Part shown: positions 50,843-62,487 of the stretch, in pieces | How positions within the stretch are numbered: the first letter of the stretch is position 1 | Layout of the letters: every line of letters begins with the position of its first letter | NCBI GenBank assembly: GCA_013268835.1 | Contig: JABFSX010000003.1 | Span: 85,772-149,771, forward strand | DNA length: 64,000 nucleotides | Source of the DNA: Candidatus Altimarinota bacterium | Lineage (GTDB): Bacteria > Patescibacteriota > Gracilibacteria > BD1-5 > UBA2023 | Direction of reading: 5' to 3' | The notes under the pieces: generated by a model | The model's database searches: none | The model's input: only the letters and a program-made list of their open reading frames with translations | Told to the model about the DNA's origin: nothing | Translations under genes and position numbers: made by a program

Positions 50843-53800
50843 ATGACTACACCAAATACTCCACAAGATGATCCTGAGGCAAAAAATGAATCAAAATATA
50901 GAAAGAATCAAAATATAAATGATCTCTTGGTGCAATCGATTCAACAAGAGATGAAAAATGGATCAAATGTGATTAGTCCGGTATCATATGATGAGATGAG
51001 ATATCCAGAGATATATAACGCTGTTCGGGATAAGATGAAGTATCTTCGTGATGTAAATGACGCTGATTTTACGGATATCAAAGATAATGATATTATTTCT
51101 ATATCTGATGCAAAAATAATCGAAAAAATTGAACAATATGCCCGACCACTCAAAAATGCTCGTCGAAATTTATTTATTAATTTGAGAAGAAATTTTCCGA
51201 ATATACGGGAAAAAATTCCAGGATTTAGTGAAGGAATGTTGTATCAGAAGATACAGATGCTTGATGAAAATGAGATCGTGAAAGTATATCATAGCAATCG
51301 TACCCTTATACAGTTTTTATACGAGTATTTTGGAATTTCTCGAGATGTACTTACATTTCGAGATCCTGATTTTATGTCTGTATTCTGAACGGATAATCTA
51401 CGAACTACTGCTCCAGATCTCTATGATCGAACACAAAAGGCAGCAATTGCATATAAAAATAGCGCCATCTCACCACCTCTTTCTCTCATACGAGAACTCA
51501 TATGATTTTATGGATCATCCGATACATCAAAAAAGAAAGAAATATGTGATTTTTTTGATATTGTCATCTCTCTTCCAGAGGCACTTCGATCTGGATTCAT
51601 CTCAGATGCTGAAGTTGAGACTCTTGCTGAGAATGAATTCTCCCATGTTTGGGATGCACTGGATCAAAATACTAGAAAATCACTCATTCAAGCACTGAAA
51701 CATGATGATAACTATGATATAGAACTTGCTACATTTGATGCTGATGTTATTGCCCGACATTTTGATTCCAAAAAAATGAAAGAGATCATCACTCGAGCGG
51801 TTAATAAAGATCTGGAAAAAAATAAAGAAACTTCTTTTCAAAGGACTGGTATTACGCGTGATCTGCAGGTAGAGGTGGGTGAAGATGGAATTCCAAAGAT
51901 TCATAATAGCTTCCTAAGGAAGCTCAAGGAAGATCTCAGAGGGAAAAATGGTAGTTCAAAAATTTTAAATATTGAGAATTTTGTAGTGGGATCAATTTTA
52001 GTATTTCGAGATGAATCTGATCGAGCTCGATATTTTCGTCTTGATGCTACTGATATTTCAGTGGGTGATTATGATTATGGAGTGACAATCTCAGATATTA
52101 CTGGAAAAGAAGAGGGAACAATAGGTAAGCCAAAATCTAAAGATAATTTAAGCTATGATGATGTATATAAGTTTTTAAATTGATTAAATTCTGGTCGGGT
52201 TATTACAGCTAATGAATTGAATCAACAAAGAACTATAAATAAAAGTGAAGAAGGAATTTGACAGGATCATATTCTTGGGGAGGACAAAATCCTTGATATC
52301 TCTGAGACTGAAGATATTATGACACTTGAATGATTTATTCGTGAAATAAATTCACTTGATCCTGATGGAGAAAAGATATGATTATGAGTTGGAGTTGCAT
52401 TTGCTGCAAAGTGAGTACTTCCGAATGGAAAAGAATATGAGGGAACTTGGACTATCAGCGATATACATGGTTCTCAGATTTCTGTATCAAATGGAAAAGG
52501 GACACAGGTGGCTACTTTTGAGGATTTTTTGAATGCAATAAAGAGTCGAACATTTCGTCGAATCGCTAAGCTTGAAAATAAGCACGATCTTCTTCATGTT
52601 TTATCAGAATCCTTTGGTGTAAAATGACATCCAGAATTTGATTGAACAGATCTTGTTACAGAAGTAGAAGAGGATGATTGACATGGACATCATAAGCATA
52701 CAAAGAAAAAATATGAATTTTTTCAATCAAAGAGCGGTGGACATATTCGTATTAATTGATTTAGTGATGGATTGGTTTCTTTTGGAGAATATACCTCATC
52801 TAAGACACTTGCGGATGTACAAAAAGTAGGAAATGCATGAAAGCTCACAGAATCAAATAAAAAATGATTGTATGCAAATCAAACCATGTCATATGGTGAT
52901 TTTGTATTATATCTCAAAAAAAATGATCTTTCCGCTACAACGGACAATATTCTTGTTCCTGATGCTACAGATACGTATCATCCACATGATCCTCATCTTG
53001 AATGAAGTCTTTTGAGTAAAATGGGGTCTTGGTGGTCAATTGCAGATATGATGAAGGGGTTTTCATGACTTCAACATGGTATTGAGCATTATTTTGAAAA
53101 AAGTTCTCGACTGAATGCTTCCCGATTTGCTTTATCTATGTGACGAAAACTCCATCTTCCACTGGATATCATGGCACAACTTCAAGCAGATGAGGTGGGA
53201 AGTGTGAAAGAAGTAATCGAAAAAATCCAAGAAAAATTCAGAAATCTCAATGGTCCTGTAGGTCGTAAAAAAGCACTGCATATTGCACATACAAAAGATG
53301 CTCGTCCAGAAGAAGTGGTAGCTTCAATTCTTCATATGGTAAAGGGATATGGCCAACTTTATGCAGAAGATATTGCATACGCTCAAGGAAGTGAGTCATT
53401 TATCAATGGACTTCTCAATGCTTGTGGGTTTCGTGGTCAGGCACTTACAGATATGAAGAAAAAGGCTCGAGAGAAGAGCAAAGTACTCCTTGGTAATGAA
53501 GCAGGATCTGATCTCTCTGAAGAAGAAATGATTTGGGGATTTATGAAAATGATGGATGGAAATCATGAAAAGTACCCAGTCGCAGCTACCCTTGTTAAGG
53601 CTATGGGTGGACCAAGTGGATTTGAGAATGCTTGGAGAAAGGATGGATTTGATGGGGCATATGAAAAAGGAATTAGGCAAGCTGGAGATCTTGTAAACGC
53701 TGAGGCCCGAGTTGATCATGGTCTTTCGGCACTTTCAACTCATGAGTTTCATACTGCAATTGGTTCAATGGAAAAGGCTGCAGAAAAAACTCCAGATCCA

Positions 53801-54907
53801 AGTATTCAAACACTTCCTATCGTTTGGGCATTGGGCGGATATAGTAAATATCTTTCTACCAAAGCAAATCAAAAGATTAAGTCATATGCTGATGGAAAAT
53901 GACATTCACTCCATGCATTTTCATTTTTACGAAGCAGAACAGATAATGACATTTATCGAGAAACATTCAGAGAGGCACTTCGAACTATTGCTCCTGAGGC
54001 GGTACCGAATTTAGATAAGTTTATTCATGATCTTGCGTATGATGGACATGATCCAAAAAAAGCAGATAAGATTAAGCCAGCTATTAATGGGCTTGCAAAA
54101 ATTTGGAGACAATATCAATGACATTGACTTCATGATATGTTGCAATGAAAGAACATGTGGCTGGTTGAAAACGCAAATAAAAATCCAAAAATTAGGCAAT
54201 ATCTTGAGAAGATGGATTCATGACATCAGAATAATGGTTGAGATACTGCTCATCCTGATGATAATGGCTGGTATATCCAACATGGATATACGGGAAGTCC
54301 AATTATTCATATGGTAGAACATGATGGACATGCATTGAATTCCTTTGATCGAACCCTTCGAAAGGTAAAACTTGATACATATAAGCTTGGTATTAATAAA
54401 GATCATAAGGAACGATATTGGGATCCTCTTGTAAAGATTGTTAAAAATCTTCGAGTTGGCTCAACGAATGAAGAACTTACAAAGGCTCAATATCATCAAT
54501 ATCGAAAAGATATTCTGCTTCGTTTCAATGAAGCATTCTCATCAAAGTGAGAAAAGGCAAAAGATTTCAAAAAACAGGAATATTATCAAGATCTTCTAGA
54601 TATGGGAATTGATATTTCAGTTATTTTTGAAGATGGAGGAAAGATCCATAAAAAAATAGAAAAAACAGCTGAACGAGATTATATTGCTTGGAAAAATGGA
54701 TGACATCAATGATGAAATGTCTCAAATGCTGAAGTCCAAGGAGTACGTGATACTGTTCGATCTGTAATATCACCTCGACATGATACTGGCTTTCAATGAG
54801 CTGGACGAAATGTCGATAGAAATAGAGATCCTGAATTTAATACCAGTGATGTTTGAACTGGTGGAGTATGAATCCATGAGCTCTGAGATGGATCTGGTTC
54901 TGATTAG
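50843..54907 (+). CDS. Giant cytoplasmic protein of unknown function (1354 residues)
   Basis: Not recognised. The largest gene of the window, with about 30 TGA codons as Gly, ending at TAG. No signal peptide or TM helix. The N-terminal ~180 residues are helical and charged; ~300-480 contains beta-rich repeats (TFDADVIARHF; YFRLDATDISVGDYDYGVTISDITG and a second similar unit VGVAFAAKGVLPNGKEYEGTWTISDIHG, each cut here to key parts); a His-rich patch DGHGHHKHTKKK lies near 610; then a long helical region (LQADEVGSVKEVIEKI, KALHIAHTKDARPEEV), and a Gly-rich C-terminus. Size and domain layering suggest a structural or scaffold protein. Own promoter and terminator. Confidence 0.75.
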
Positions 54908-55281
54908 ATTTCCACTCCTCGTATATGCCATATTCTATGACCCGATAATGAATTTGGCATAATGCCAATAAAATCGATCCGGATTTTTTCCAGATCGATT
55001 TTATTTTTATTTATATAGAGCATAATCGTTCGTTTCATGGCTTGTCTTTTGGTCATAGAAAAAGTATCAAGGGGGTGTCCATAGTCCTCATTTTTTCGAT
55101 ATTTTACCTCTATAAATACAGTAATACTTCAATCCATCATAATGATATCTATCTCTCCTCACTTTACCTGATAATTACGTTCAATTATCCGATATCATTT
55201 ATTTTCAAGATATCTCACTGCAATATCTTCTCAAGCATCTCAGATGCTGCGATGAGATGTTTTGGTAGTAGATTCTGTCAT
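54904..55281 (-). CDS. UPF0102 / YraN-family endonuclease-like protein
   Basis: 125 residues. Family pattern GDAGEDIAVRYLENKGYRIIERNYQ, then GGEIDIIMMDGSITVFIEVKYRKN and MTKRQAMKRTIMLYI, with the restriction-endonuclease-like E-x-D-...-E-V-K catalytic arrangement (E near 47, D near 49, E/K near 62-64). Three or more TGA as Gly. The chosen ATG (55279-55281) lies inside the end of the palindromic repeat at 55275, whose terminal ATGACAG provides the start codon. The 3' end overlaps the giant gene by 4 bp, convergent. Confidence 0.82.
54967..55010 (+). terminator. Terminator-like hairpin for the giant gene, inside yraN antisense
   Basis: AAAATCGATCCGG / CCAGATCGATTTT with T-rich tail, about 60 bp after the TAG at 54907. 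It lies within the coding region of the opposite-strand YraN-like gene. Confidence 0.65.
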
Positions 55282-55361
55282 CACGAAGATATAGAAGCAA
55301 TCCAGAATCAAGTAAAACACCATCATTGACTGGATTACTTCGTGCCTCGCAATGACGACAG
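55275..55361 (+). repeat. Palindromic repeat element, second copy
   Basis: 87 bp between CTGTCATCACGAAG and CTTCGTGCCTCGCAATGACGACAG (written in part), with internal inverted cores GAAGCAATCCAG / CTGGATTACTTC. Same family as 49929-50018. It separates yraN from galU and supplies the yraN start codon. Confidence 0.75.
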
Positions 55362-55370
55362 AATCAAAAA

Positions 55371-56252
55371 TTATCTATTTTCTATTCTCTTTTTCAAGAA
55401 CTCCATCAGTTGTGGACCAAGATCATCCCGATCAAGAGCGTAATCAATAGTTGCTTTGAGAAATCCAAATTTATCACCCGTATCATACCGATCTCATTCC
55501 ATTTCGAGTCCATAGATTTTTCCTCCATCTTGCACCATTCGTTCGAATGCATCAGCAAGACGTATCTCACCATCCTTACTTGCTGATGCTCCATCTTGTT
55601 CTAGGTAATCAAATACTTCAGGAGTAATAATATATTTTCCAATTACACCGAGTCGTGAGGTGGTCTCTTCTGGTTTTGGCTTTTCGAGGAATTTTGCAAC
55701 CGTATGAAGGCCTCATTCCGAATTACTTGGCTCAATGATTCCATAGGAACTTACTCGCTTATCTGCAACTCGTTCAAGTGCAATAATCGGAGCATTTTTT
55801 TTATTGAAGGCTTTTACGAGTTGTTCTGCACCAGTTTGTTCTCACTTGATAAGATCATCACCAAAAAGTACCAAACAGGGCTCATCACCAATGAGTGCAC
55901 GAGCTCTGAGGAGTGCATCGCCATCACCACGAGGAATCGGCTGTCGTACATAGGCAATACGAGCAAGATTGGATACTTTTTCTACTTCTGCGAGTTCCTT
56001 AATCTTTCATTTTTCTACCAATGTTTTCTCAAGTTCGAATGACATATCAAAGTGATCTTCAATCGATCTCTTTCCACGACCAGTAATAATAATAATATCT
56101 GTAATTCCAGCTGAAACCGCTTCTTCAACAAGGTACTGAATAACAGGCTTATCTACAATTGGAAGCATTTCTTTTGGTTGAGCCTTGGTAGCTGGTAGAA
56201 ATCGAGTACCAAAACCAGCTGCTGGGATTATACACTTACGTATCTGAGTCAT
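55371..56252 (-). CDS. galU: UTP-glucose-1-phosphate uridylyltransferase
   Basis: 293 residues. Makes UDP-glucose for glycans. N-terminal nucleotide-binding motif [22 protein letters not shown] (in part, residues 8-27), [18 protein letters not shown], then LVLFGDDLI and [20 protein letters not shown] and [16 protein letters not shown], all diagnostic. TGA codons (about four) as Gly. First of a leftward run ending at the palindromic repeat. UDP-glucose could feed the O-antigen-ligase-like pathway at 5187. Confidence 0.94.
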
Positions 56253-56266
56253 ATTATTTGTTAGTA

Positions 56267-56926
56267 TTAGTTTTCAGTAGGAGTTGGAGGAGGTGTAGAT
56301 TGAGCCTTATTTCGGATCATCATCTTACACATTTCAAGAGAAGAATCATTCGTGAGTTTTGTACAATCAGCTTCTTTTGATTCTTGAACACTCATAATAA
56401 ATTGCATTACACATTGATCTTTTTGAGTATTGATATCAATAGTTTCATTTGCTCCAGTTCCGGAAGAAAGAGAATTGATCTTATCACAAAGTATAATATC
56501 TTTTTTAGTGATAGCATCTTGTCGATAGATTTGAATTTTACATTGCTTTATGTAGTTTTTATCAGTGAGAGTATCACAAAGTTTTTCATCATTTTTTTCT
56601 TGAGCATTAATCATAGTGATAGCAAATTCACAACTTCCTTGTTGTTCAGGAGTTGAGAGTTCTTTACAGAAGGCAGTGTCTTTCATTTTTTGAGCGATTT
56701 GCATACCAGTAGATTGAATACACATGGTAGCTTGCTGCTTCATACAACTCTTGAATTCATCAGTATCTTTTATTTTACTCGAAGTATTTTCGATATCTTC
56801 AGTATAAGTAGTAGTTCCTACTGAAGGTATATCATTTGAAACAGGGGAGGTATTTTTTGTTGATTTTTGTAAGGTACATGATCCAAGGATAAGAAGCCCT
56901 AAAATTATAAAAATAATTTTCTTCAT
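56267..56926 (-). CDS. Cys-rich lipoprotein
   Basis: 219 residues from the ATG at 56926, chosen because it begins the signal peptide ([17 protein letters not shown], lipobox LGSC). The mature part has about ten cysteines in pairs ([35 protein letters not shown]...QCKIQ), a repeat-like pattern of helix-Cys motifs likely stabilised by disulfides, and a Pro-rich end. No UGA, Gly being rare. Function unknown. Between galU and queA. Confidence 0.65.
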   Translation of the reverse strand: MKKIIFIILGLLILGSCTLQKSTKNTSPVSNDIPSVGTTTYTEDIENTSSKIKDTDEFKSCMKQQATMCIQSTGMQIAQKMKDTAFCKELSTPEQQGSCEFAITMINAQEKNDEKLCDTLTDKNYIKQCKIQIYRQDAITKKDIILCDKINSLSSGTGANETIDINTQKDQCVMQFIMSVQESKEADCTKLTNDSSLEMCKMMIRNKAQSTPPPTPTEN

Positions 56927-57012
56927 AGATAGAAAAATAAAGAAGTAAATGTAACTGTTGTAGTATAAGAAAGACTGTATTTCTGGCAAGAGAATTCCCT
57001 TGCCCTTTATGC

Positions 57013-58170
57013 TTATTTTCCTCATATATACATCCCATCTCCAAAACTATAAAATCGATATTTATTTTTTATGGCATACTCATATATTTTTTTAGTTTTT
57101 TCATATCCAAGAAAGGCTGAGATAAGTACGAGAAGCGAAGATCATCCAAGGTGAAAATTGGTAATAAGTTCATCAACGATTTTGAATAAAAATCCAGGAG
57201 TAATATATATAGAAGTTTCAAATGTAATAGAATTACCTTCTCTTGATTCCTCAGTGGAATGTATCCAATTTTTATCTTCTATGGTTTCTGTAATGGTATC
57301 CCAGTAATTGCGAGTATTTATATCAATTGTATTTTTACTTTCTTGATGAAGTGTCATCCAAAGATATGGAAGCGATTCAAGTACACGAGTAGCCGTAGTT
57401 CCAACGGCAATTATTTTTTGTTGATTTGATTTTATAGTAACTATTTTTGAAAAAATATCTTTTGATATTTCTACTTTTTCTGAATGTATTTGGTAGTCCC
57501 GAACATCAGATGTTTTAATTCCTTGAAATGTTCAGAGTCAAACATGGAGCGTTATATATTCTTTTTTACATGGGAGTTTTTCTAAAAGTTCTTTAGTGAA
57601 ATGAAGTGAGGCTGTTGGTGCAGCTACGGATCCATCTTTTTTTGCAAAACTGGTTTGATAATCAGACTCTTTTTCTTCGCTATATTTTATATATGGTGGA
57701 AGCGGAAGTGATCCATGTTGGATAAGAAAATCAGAAATAGTTCATCATTCAATTTTTATTACTCTTCCACTTTCGGTATTTTCTTTTACTTCAAGGTGGT
57801 ATTTCCCAATTTCAAAAATTGTTCCGACTTTGAACTTATTCCCAGGACGAACTAGTGCATCAAAATAAGTATCTGAAATGCTAGAAAGGTAAAAAATTTC
57901 TCATTCATTTAGTATTCATAGCTCACTACTTGCTTTTTTATAAGGAATATTTTTAAGGATAATTCGTGAACGAACGACACGTGAATCATTTAAAAATAGA
58001 ACTCAATTTGGACTGATATATGTATCAAGATTCCAAAAAGTGGTCTCGGTAGTAATATCTCCAAGTTCTTTATCAATAACCATCATTTTAGCATTATGAT
58101 GTGGGTGTATTGCTTCTTGTGCAATAAGTTCTTCAGGAAGATCATAGTCGTAATCGGAGAGCAAAAACAT
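57013..58170 (-). CDS. queA: S-adenosylmethionine:tRNA ribosyltransferase-isomerase
   Basis: 385 residues. Makes epoxyqueuosine at tRNA position 34. N-terminus FLLSDYDYDLPEELIAQEAI, FLNDSRVVRSRI, then VGLGTFQGIKTSDVRDYQIHSEKVEIS and IAVGTTATRVLES and the C-terminal SLLVLISAFLGYEKTKKIYEYAIKNKYRFYSFGDGMYI are all family signatures. About ten TGA as Gly. The ATG at 58170 gives the family N-terminus; an upstream ATG at 58230 would add 20 residues. Confidence 0.93.
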
Positions 58171-58317
58171 AGTAGAATTTAGTATGAATTTGAGTATATA
58201 AAAAGCACCATAAAAATCAAAACTTATCATTCCAGGCTTTTCATTTTGAAAAAAAAAAGTTTTTTGTATTATGAAGATATACTTTTTATTGGTAGCATAA
58301 TTAAATTTTTTCTTTTT

Positions 58318-59724
58318 ATGGTTCGTATATTTTTATGTATCCTTCTTTTTTCATTGTTTCTTTCATCTTGTACACGGGATATTGTACCTAGTTTTATTAG
58401 TGGTTCTGGTTCCACAAAGGTTATTCAGTATGCAACTGGATTGACTGATGATGAAAAAGTGGATCTTGCCATGAAACGAAAAAAAGAGCTTCGAACGATT
58501 CGAAAATGAGATTATATGACACTTAAGAATAATCCAGAACAGGCTCTTTTATACTATAAAAATGTTCTGGAAGAGCTTCCGGATGATATTGTTATTCGGC
58601 GTAAGATCGCTCATGTGTATTATCTTCTTCGTGATTGGAAGAATGCTTATGAGAATTATCATCAAGTGCCGATTAATGAACTTAAAGAAGATGAACAAAA
58701 AGAGCTTTTACAATCATTATTTTTGGATGATCTCAGACTTGATCGTCTTACTGAACTTGCAAGATTTGATCTTACATTGACTGACCGTGATTATTACCAG
58801 ACATTGGATACTTGTTATTCAGGGATACATAATTGTATAGTAAACATTGAGGCATATACATGAAAAACGACTCGAATTCTTACACTTCAGAGAACAATAA
58901 AGAAATCAGTTCAAATATCCCCCGATTACCAATATCGAAATTTTCTTGTTGCAGCAGAACTCTACAAACAGTGAGCATTTAGAGCTACGGATATTCTTAC
59001 TAAAGAAATACTATCAAAACGTCCTAATTATACAGAGATACGTAAACTTAGGGGTTTTTCATTATTTGAGCTTGGTCGCTATACCGAGGCTCGTGATATT
59101 ATTCTCGTTTATTTAGAGTCACATCCTGATGATATTGAGTCCATTATTCGTTTAGGTGATATTTATGCGGCACTTGGTGATTTTACAAGTTCAAGTCTAT
59201 ATCTTAATAATGTTATTGCTGCAGGATATAAGAATAAGGCTGAAATTGAACGACGTCTTGCATATAATTATGCGGCACTTGGTGATCAAGTCTGAATGCT
59301 CAAGGTCCTTTCTTATTTAATTCAGGAATCTGATGTTACAGAAGATGATTACGCGGTTGCTATATCCCTTGCGCTTCGTGAGTGAGAAAATATTCGAGCC
59401 TATGCTTGGTCATATGCGAGTATAGAAAAATTTAAAAATTCCCCAATTTTGATTCCATTATATCTTTCAGCATTACGATTGAATGATAAGTCGGCTGAGA
59501 TTGCAGTATTTGTAAGTACTCTTCCAGAAGAATTACAAAAAAACCCTTTAGTTCAGTTGGAACATGCGATTTCTCTTTATGAGATTGGAAATATTGATCA
59601 GGCACTTCCTATATTTACAGCTATTCAAGAACTTGATTCTACAGTCGATTGGGCTATTGAAGCATGAGAATATATTCGTGCCATAGAGACCTATAAGAGT
59701 CAAAGTGGATCAATTCAACAATAG
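58318..59724 (+). CDS. TPR-repeat lipoprotein
   Basis: 468 residues. Lipobox LSSC (MVRIFLCILLFSLFLSSC). From about residue 60 on, several tetratricopeptide-like repeats: NPEQALLYYKNVLEELPDD, YLLRDWKNAYENY, GRYTEARDIILVYLESHPDD, GDIYAALGDFTSSSLYL and NIDQALPIFTAIQELD. Such proteins scaffold envelope complexes, for example in pilus assembly (PilF/PilW type) or outer-membrane assembly. Eight or so TGA as Gly. 22 bp upstream of sufS. Confidence 0.75.
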
Positions 59725-59746
59725 ATAACAATAATATTTACATCGT

Positions 59747-60949
59747 ATGTTTCGTTCTGATTTTCCTATATTTTCTACTCATCCTAATCTTGTTTTTCTT
59801 GACTCAGCATCGAGTGCACAAAAACCAAAAATAGTTATTGATTCAATATCGCAATATTTCGCAACAAATTATTCCAATATTCATCGAGGGGCTTATGATC
59901 TCTCTATGGAGAGTTCTTTGCTCTATGAAAAATCCAAAAAAGCAGTTGCAAAAAAACTCTATGCTGATTCTGATGCGGAGATTGTCTTCACATATAATGC
60001 AACCTATGCATTTAATCTTATCTCACGAGGACTCGTAAAATCAGGTTTTCTTAAAAAATGAGATATTGTTCTTCTCTCAAAAGTTGAGCATCATGCGAAT
60101 GTAGTACCTTGGCAAATTCTTGCAGAGGAATATGGAATCGTTATTGAATGGGTCAACCTTTATACCGATGGAACGATTGATTATGAAGATCTCGCATTGA
60201 AAATCTCTCATGCAAATGTGGTTTCTCTCACGGGTGCCTCGAATGTGACAGGAGAAATATTGGATCTTGAAAAAGTCAAAAAAATACTCGATACGCTTGC
60301 TCAAAAACCATTTTTTATTCTTGATGGTTCACAGCGATTTCCGCATATGGAGACTAATGTGAAGAAATATGGAATTGATTTTTTTGTTGGTACAGGGCAC
60401 AAGGTCATGTCTGATACGGGTATCGGATTTTTCTATGGAAGAAAAGAATTGTTAAAGGCAATGAATCCAGCATTCTGTGGAGGTGGTGCTATCAATGGCG
60501 TCACACTTGAATGATATGAGCCAGCAGGTCTCCCATTTCGTCATGAACCAGGAACTCCGCATATTGCAGGTGCTGTTTCTCTTCTTGCAGCAATTGAATA
60601 TATCGACTCTATTGGAGGATTTGAGGTAGTGGAGAAATATGAACAAGAACTCATGGGGTATATGCTCGAACAAATCAAGAATCTTCCATCTTCGGTGAAG
60701 CTTCTCGGTTCGCATGAGGCAAAAAATCGACTCGGCGTATTCTCATTCACTTTCGAGAATCATCATCCCAATGATGTTGCAGAGATACTCGCCGATGCGA
60801 ATATCTGTGTCCGTTCTGGGCATCATTGTACAGAACCATTTCATCAGAGTATGGGTATTCCTGCGAGTCTGAGAGCGAGCTTCTATATCTACAATACGAG
60901 AGAGGATGTGGATAAGTTTATCGGAACGCTTTCGAAGATTGTTCACTAA
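59747..60949 (+). CDS. sufS: Cysteine desulfurase, SufS/Csd type
   Basis: 400 residues. PLP enzyme that removes sulfur from cysteine for Fe-S clusters or tRNA thiolation. FLDSASSAQKPKIVIDSI, SNIHRGAYDLSM, EHHANVVPWQ with the stacking His, FILDGSQ, the PLP Lys in GTGHKVMSDTG (K219), and the sulfur-carrying Cys361 in RSGHHCTEP, whose short surrounding loop marks group II (SufS). Three TGA as Gly. No other suf genes are next to it; it may serve tRNA sulfuration or a distant Suf system. Confidence 0.93.
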
Positions 60950-61685
60950 ATACGAAAGAAACCGGCCCATTGGGCCGGTTTTGAATTGTTGAACATGTTT
61001 CGAATCAACAGACGCCGTATTGCTCGGCGTATTTTTCCATGTTTTCGAGAATTTCAGCGAGATAATCACCATTCTGCTTGTTGACACGAGTTCGTCCCAG
61101 AAGATTCTGGAGATCTGTCCGAGTGGCGATTGCCACCACAGGAATTCCTCCATAGTCCCGTTGGACTTCTTGCACGGCTGAGAGCTCGCCTTTCCCCTTT
61201 TCCTGACGGTCGAGGGCAATGGAAAGTCCGGCGAACTCGGCACCAGCAGCATGGATCAGTTCGACCGATTCACGTACCGAAGTGCCGGCCGAGATGACAT
61301 CGTCGATGACGAGCACACGACCAGCGAGTGGAGCGCCGACAATATTGCCACCTTCGCCGTGATCCTTCGCTTCCTTGCGGTTGTAGGCAAAGGGAACATT
61401 GCGTTCCTTTTGTACCAGAGCAACAGCGATGGTAGCAACAAGGGGAATACCCTTGTATGCCGGCCCGAACAGCATGTCGAATTCTACACCAGACGCGATA
61501 ATAGCGTCGGCATAGAAGTTCGCCAACTGCCCGAGTGAGTTGCCATCGTTGAATAATCCTGCATTGAAGAAATAGGGTGAGAGACGCTCTGCCTTGGTCT
61601 TGAATTCGCCGAAACGCAATACCTTCATCGAAAAGGCAAAGGCGAGGAATTCTTCGGCAGGTGTTACAGGTTTTGCAAGTTGCAT
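60918..61685 (-). CDS. pyrE: Orotate phosphoribosyltransferase, imported gene ending in TGA
   Basis: Joins orotate to PRPP, giving OMP. The standard-code product is 226 residues (stop TGA at 61005-61007): FNDGNSLGQLANFYADAI, FDMLFGPAYKGIPL, AYNRKEAKDHGEGG and the PRPP loop VLVIDDVISAGTSVRESVEL, close to proteobacterial PyrE. In table 25 that TGA is Gly and translation would run 28 further residues, over the terminator, to TAA at 60918-60920. The segment is visibly G+C-richer than its surroundings and has no other UGA. The start MQLAKPVTPAEEF at 61685 was chosen over a longer upstream frame that overlaps pyrF. Confidence 0.88.
60956..60985 (+). terminator. G+C-rich terminator between sufS and pyrE
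   Basis: AAACCGGCCCATTGGGCCGG TTTT hairpin (stem of ten pairs). Richer in G+C than every other terminator in the window, in keeping with the imported pyrE-pyrF segment. Confidence 0.75.
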
Positions 61686-61695
61686 GGATGACCCC

Positions 61696-62487
61696 TTAGC
61701 GATAGAGATTGAACTGATCGCGAAATTCCTGAGCCGCAGCAAAGGGATTTTTCGCATAATTGATGCCACTAGATACATTGATTGCCATGTTTTCACCACC
61801 AGCTTTCACTGTGGCTTCGACATCGCCCGCTTGTTTACCGACACCGGGAGCCAGAATAAAGACATCTGGCCCGACGATACGCCGGATATTGGCGAGTTCC
61901 GCCGGATAGGTTGCACCGAGTACGAGCCCGATACGACCACCACCAGCCTTCTCATCCCACTTGGCAGCTACTTCCGCCACCCGTTCATAGACGAGACGTC
62001 CTGTGGTCGGGTCGACCATCAATTCCTGGAATTCACCACTTCCTTTATTGGAGGTGTGGCACAGGATGATGAGCCCCCTACCATCATATTCAAGATACGG
62101 CTCCATGCAATCCTCGAATCCCAAGTAGGGATTCAGGGTGACTGCATCAGCACCATAGCGCTCAAATGCTTCACGGGCATATTGTCGGGCAGTGTTACCA
62201 ATATCGCCACGCTTGGCATCGAGAATTACGGGTAAGTCACAGTATTGAGCATATGCAATTACTCTCTCTAGCTCATTTTCAAGGCGATTAGCTGAGAAAA
62301 AGGCAACATTCGGCTTAACGACACTTGCTACGTGAACAGCACTTTCAATTATATTCTTGCACCATTTTTCAACCTCCATCTGTTCAAAAATTTCTGGAAT
62401 ACGATCTCGATCGGGGTCAAGCCCAAGACATAACAAAGAATTGTTTGTACTACGAGCAGACCGAAATTTCTCCATGAATGAAGTCAT
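61696..62487 (-). CDS. pyrF: Orotidine 5'-phosphate decarboxylase, type 2
   Basis: 263 residues. Converts OMP to UMP. Type 2 signatures: LCLGLDPDRDRIPE, LDAKRGDIGNTARQYAREAF with the catalytic Lys and Asp, TLNPYLGFEDCMEPYL, LCHTSNKGSGEFQE, APGVGKQAGD and NVSSGI. Ends with TAA and has no UGA. The downstream two thirds is G+C-rich; the first ~230 bp is clearly A+T-richer, like resident DNA. Preceded by AGGTAGGA, a Shine-Dalgarno-like sequence missing from the native genes. 10 bp upstream of pyrE, one operon. Confidence 0.94.
   Translation of the reverse strand: MTSFMEKFRSARSTNNSLLCLGLDPDRDRIPEIFEQMEVEKWCKNIIESAVHVASVVKPNVAFFSANRLENELERVIAYAQYCDLPVILDAKRGDIGNTARQYAREAFERYGADAVTLNPYLGFEDCMEPYLEYDGRGLIILCHTSNKGSGEFQELMVDPTTGRLVYERVAEVAAKWDEKAGGGRIGLVLGATYPAELANIRRIVGPDVFILAPGVGKQAGDVEATVKAGGENMAINVSSGINYAKNPFAAAQEFRDQFNLYR

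Noticed and set aside
61686..61799. N-terminal extension of pyrE into pyrF
   Set aside because: The extra 38 residues have no match to PyrE and would overlap pyrF by about 100 bp; the ATG at 61685 gives the normal family start.
61594..62235. 213-residue open frame on the plus strand across pyrE-pyrF
   Set aside because: Shadow of the G+C-rich imported genes, which have clear family motifs on the minus strand.
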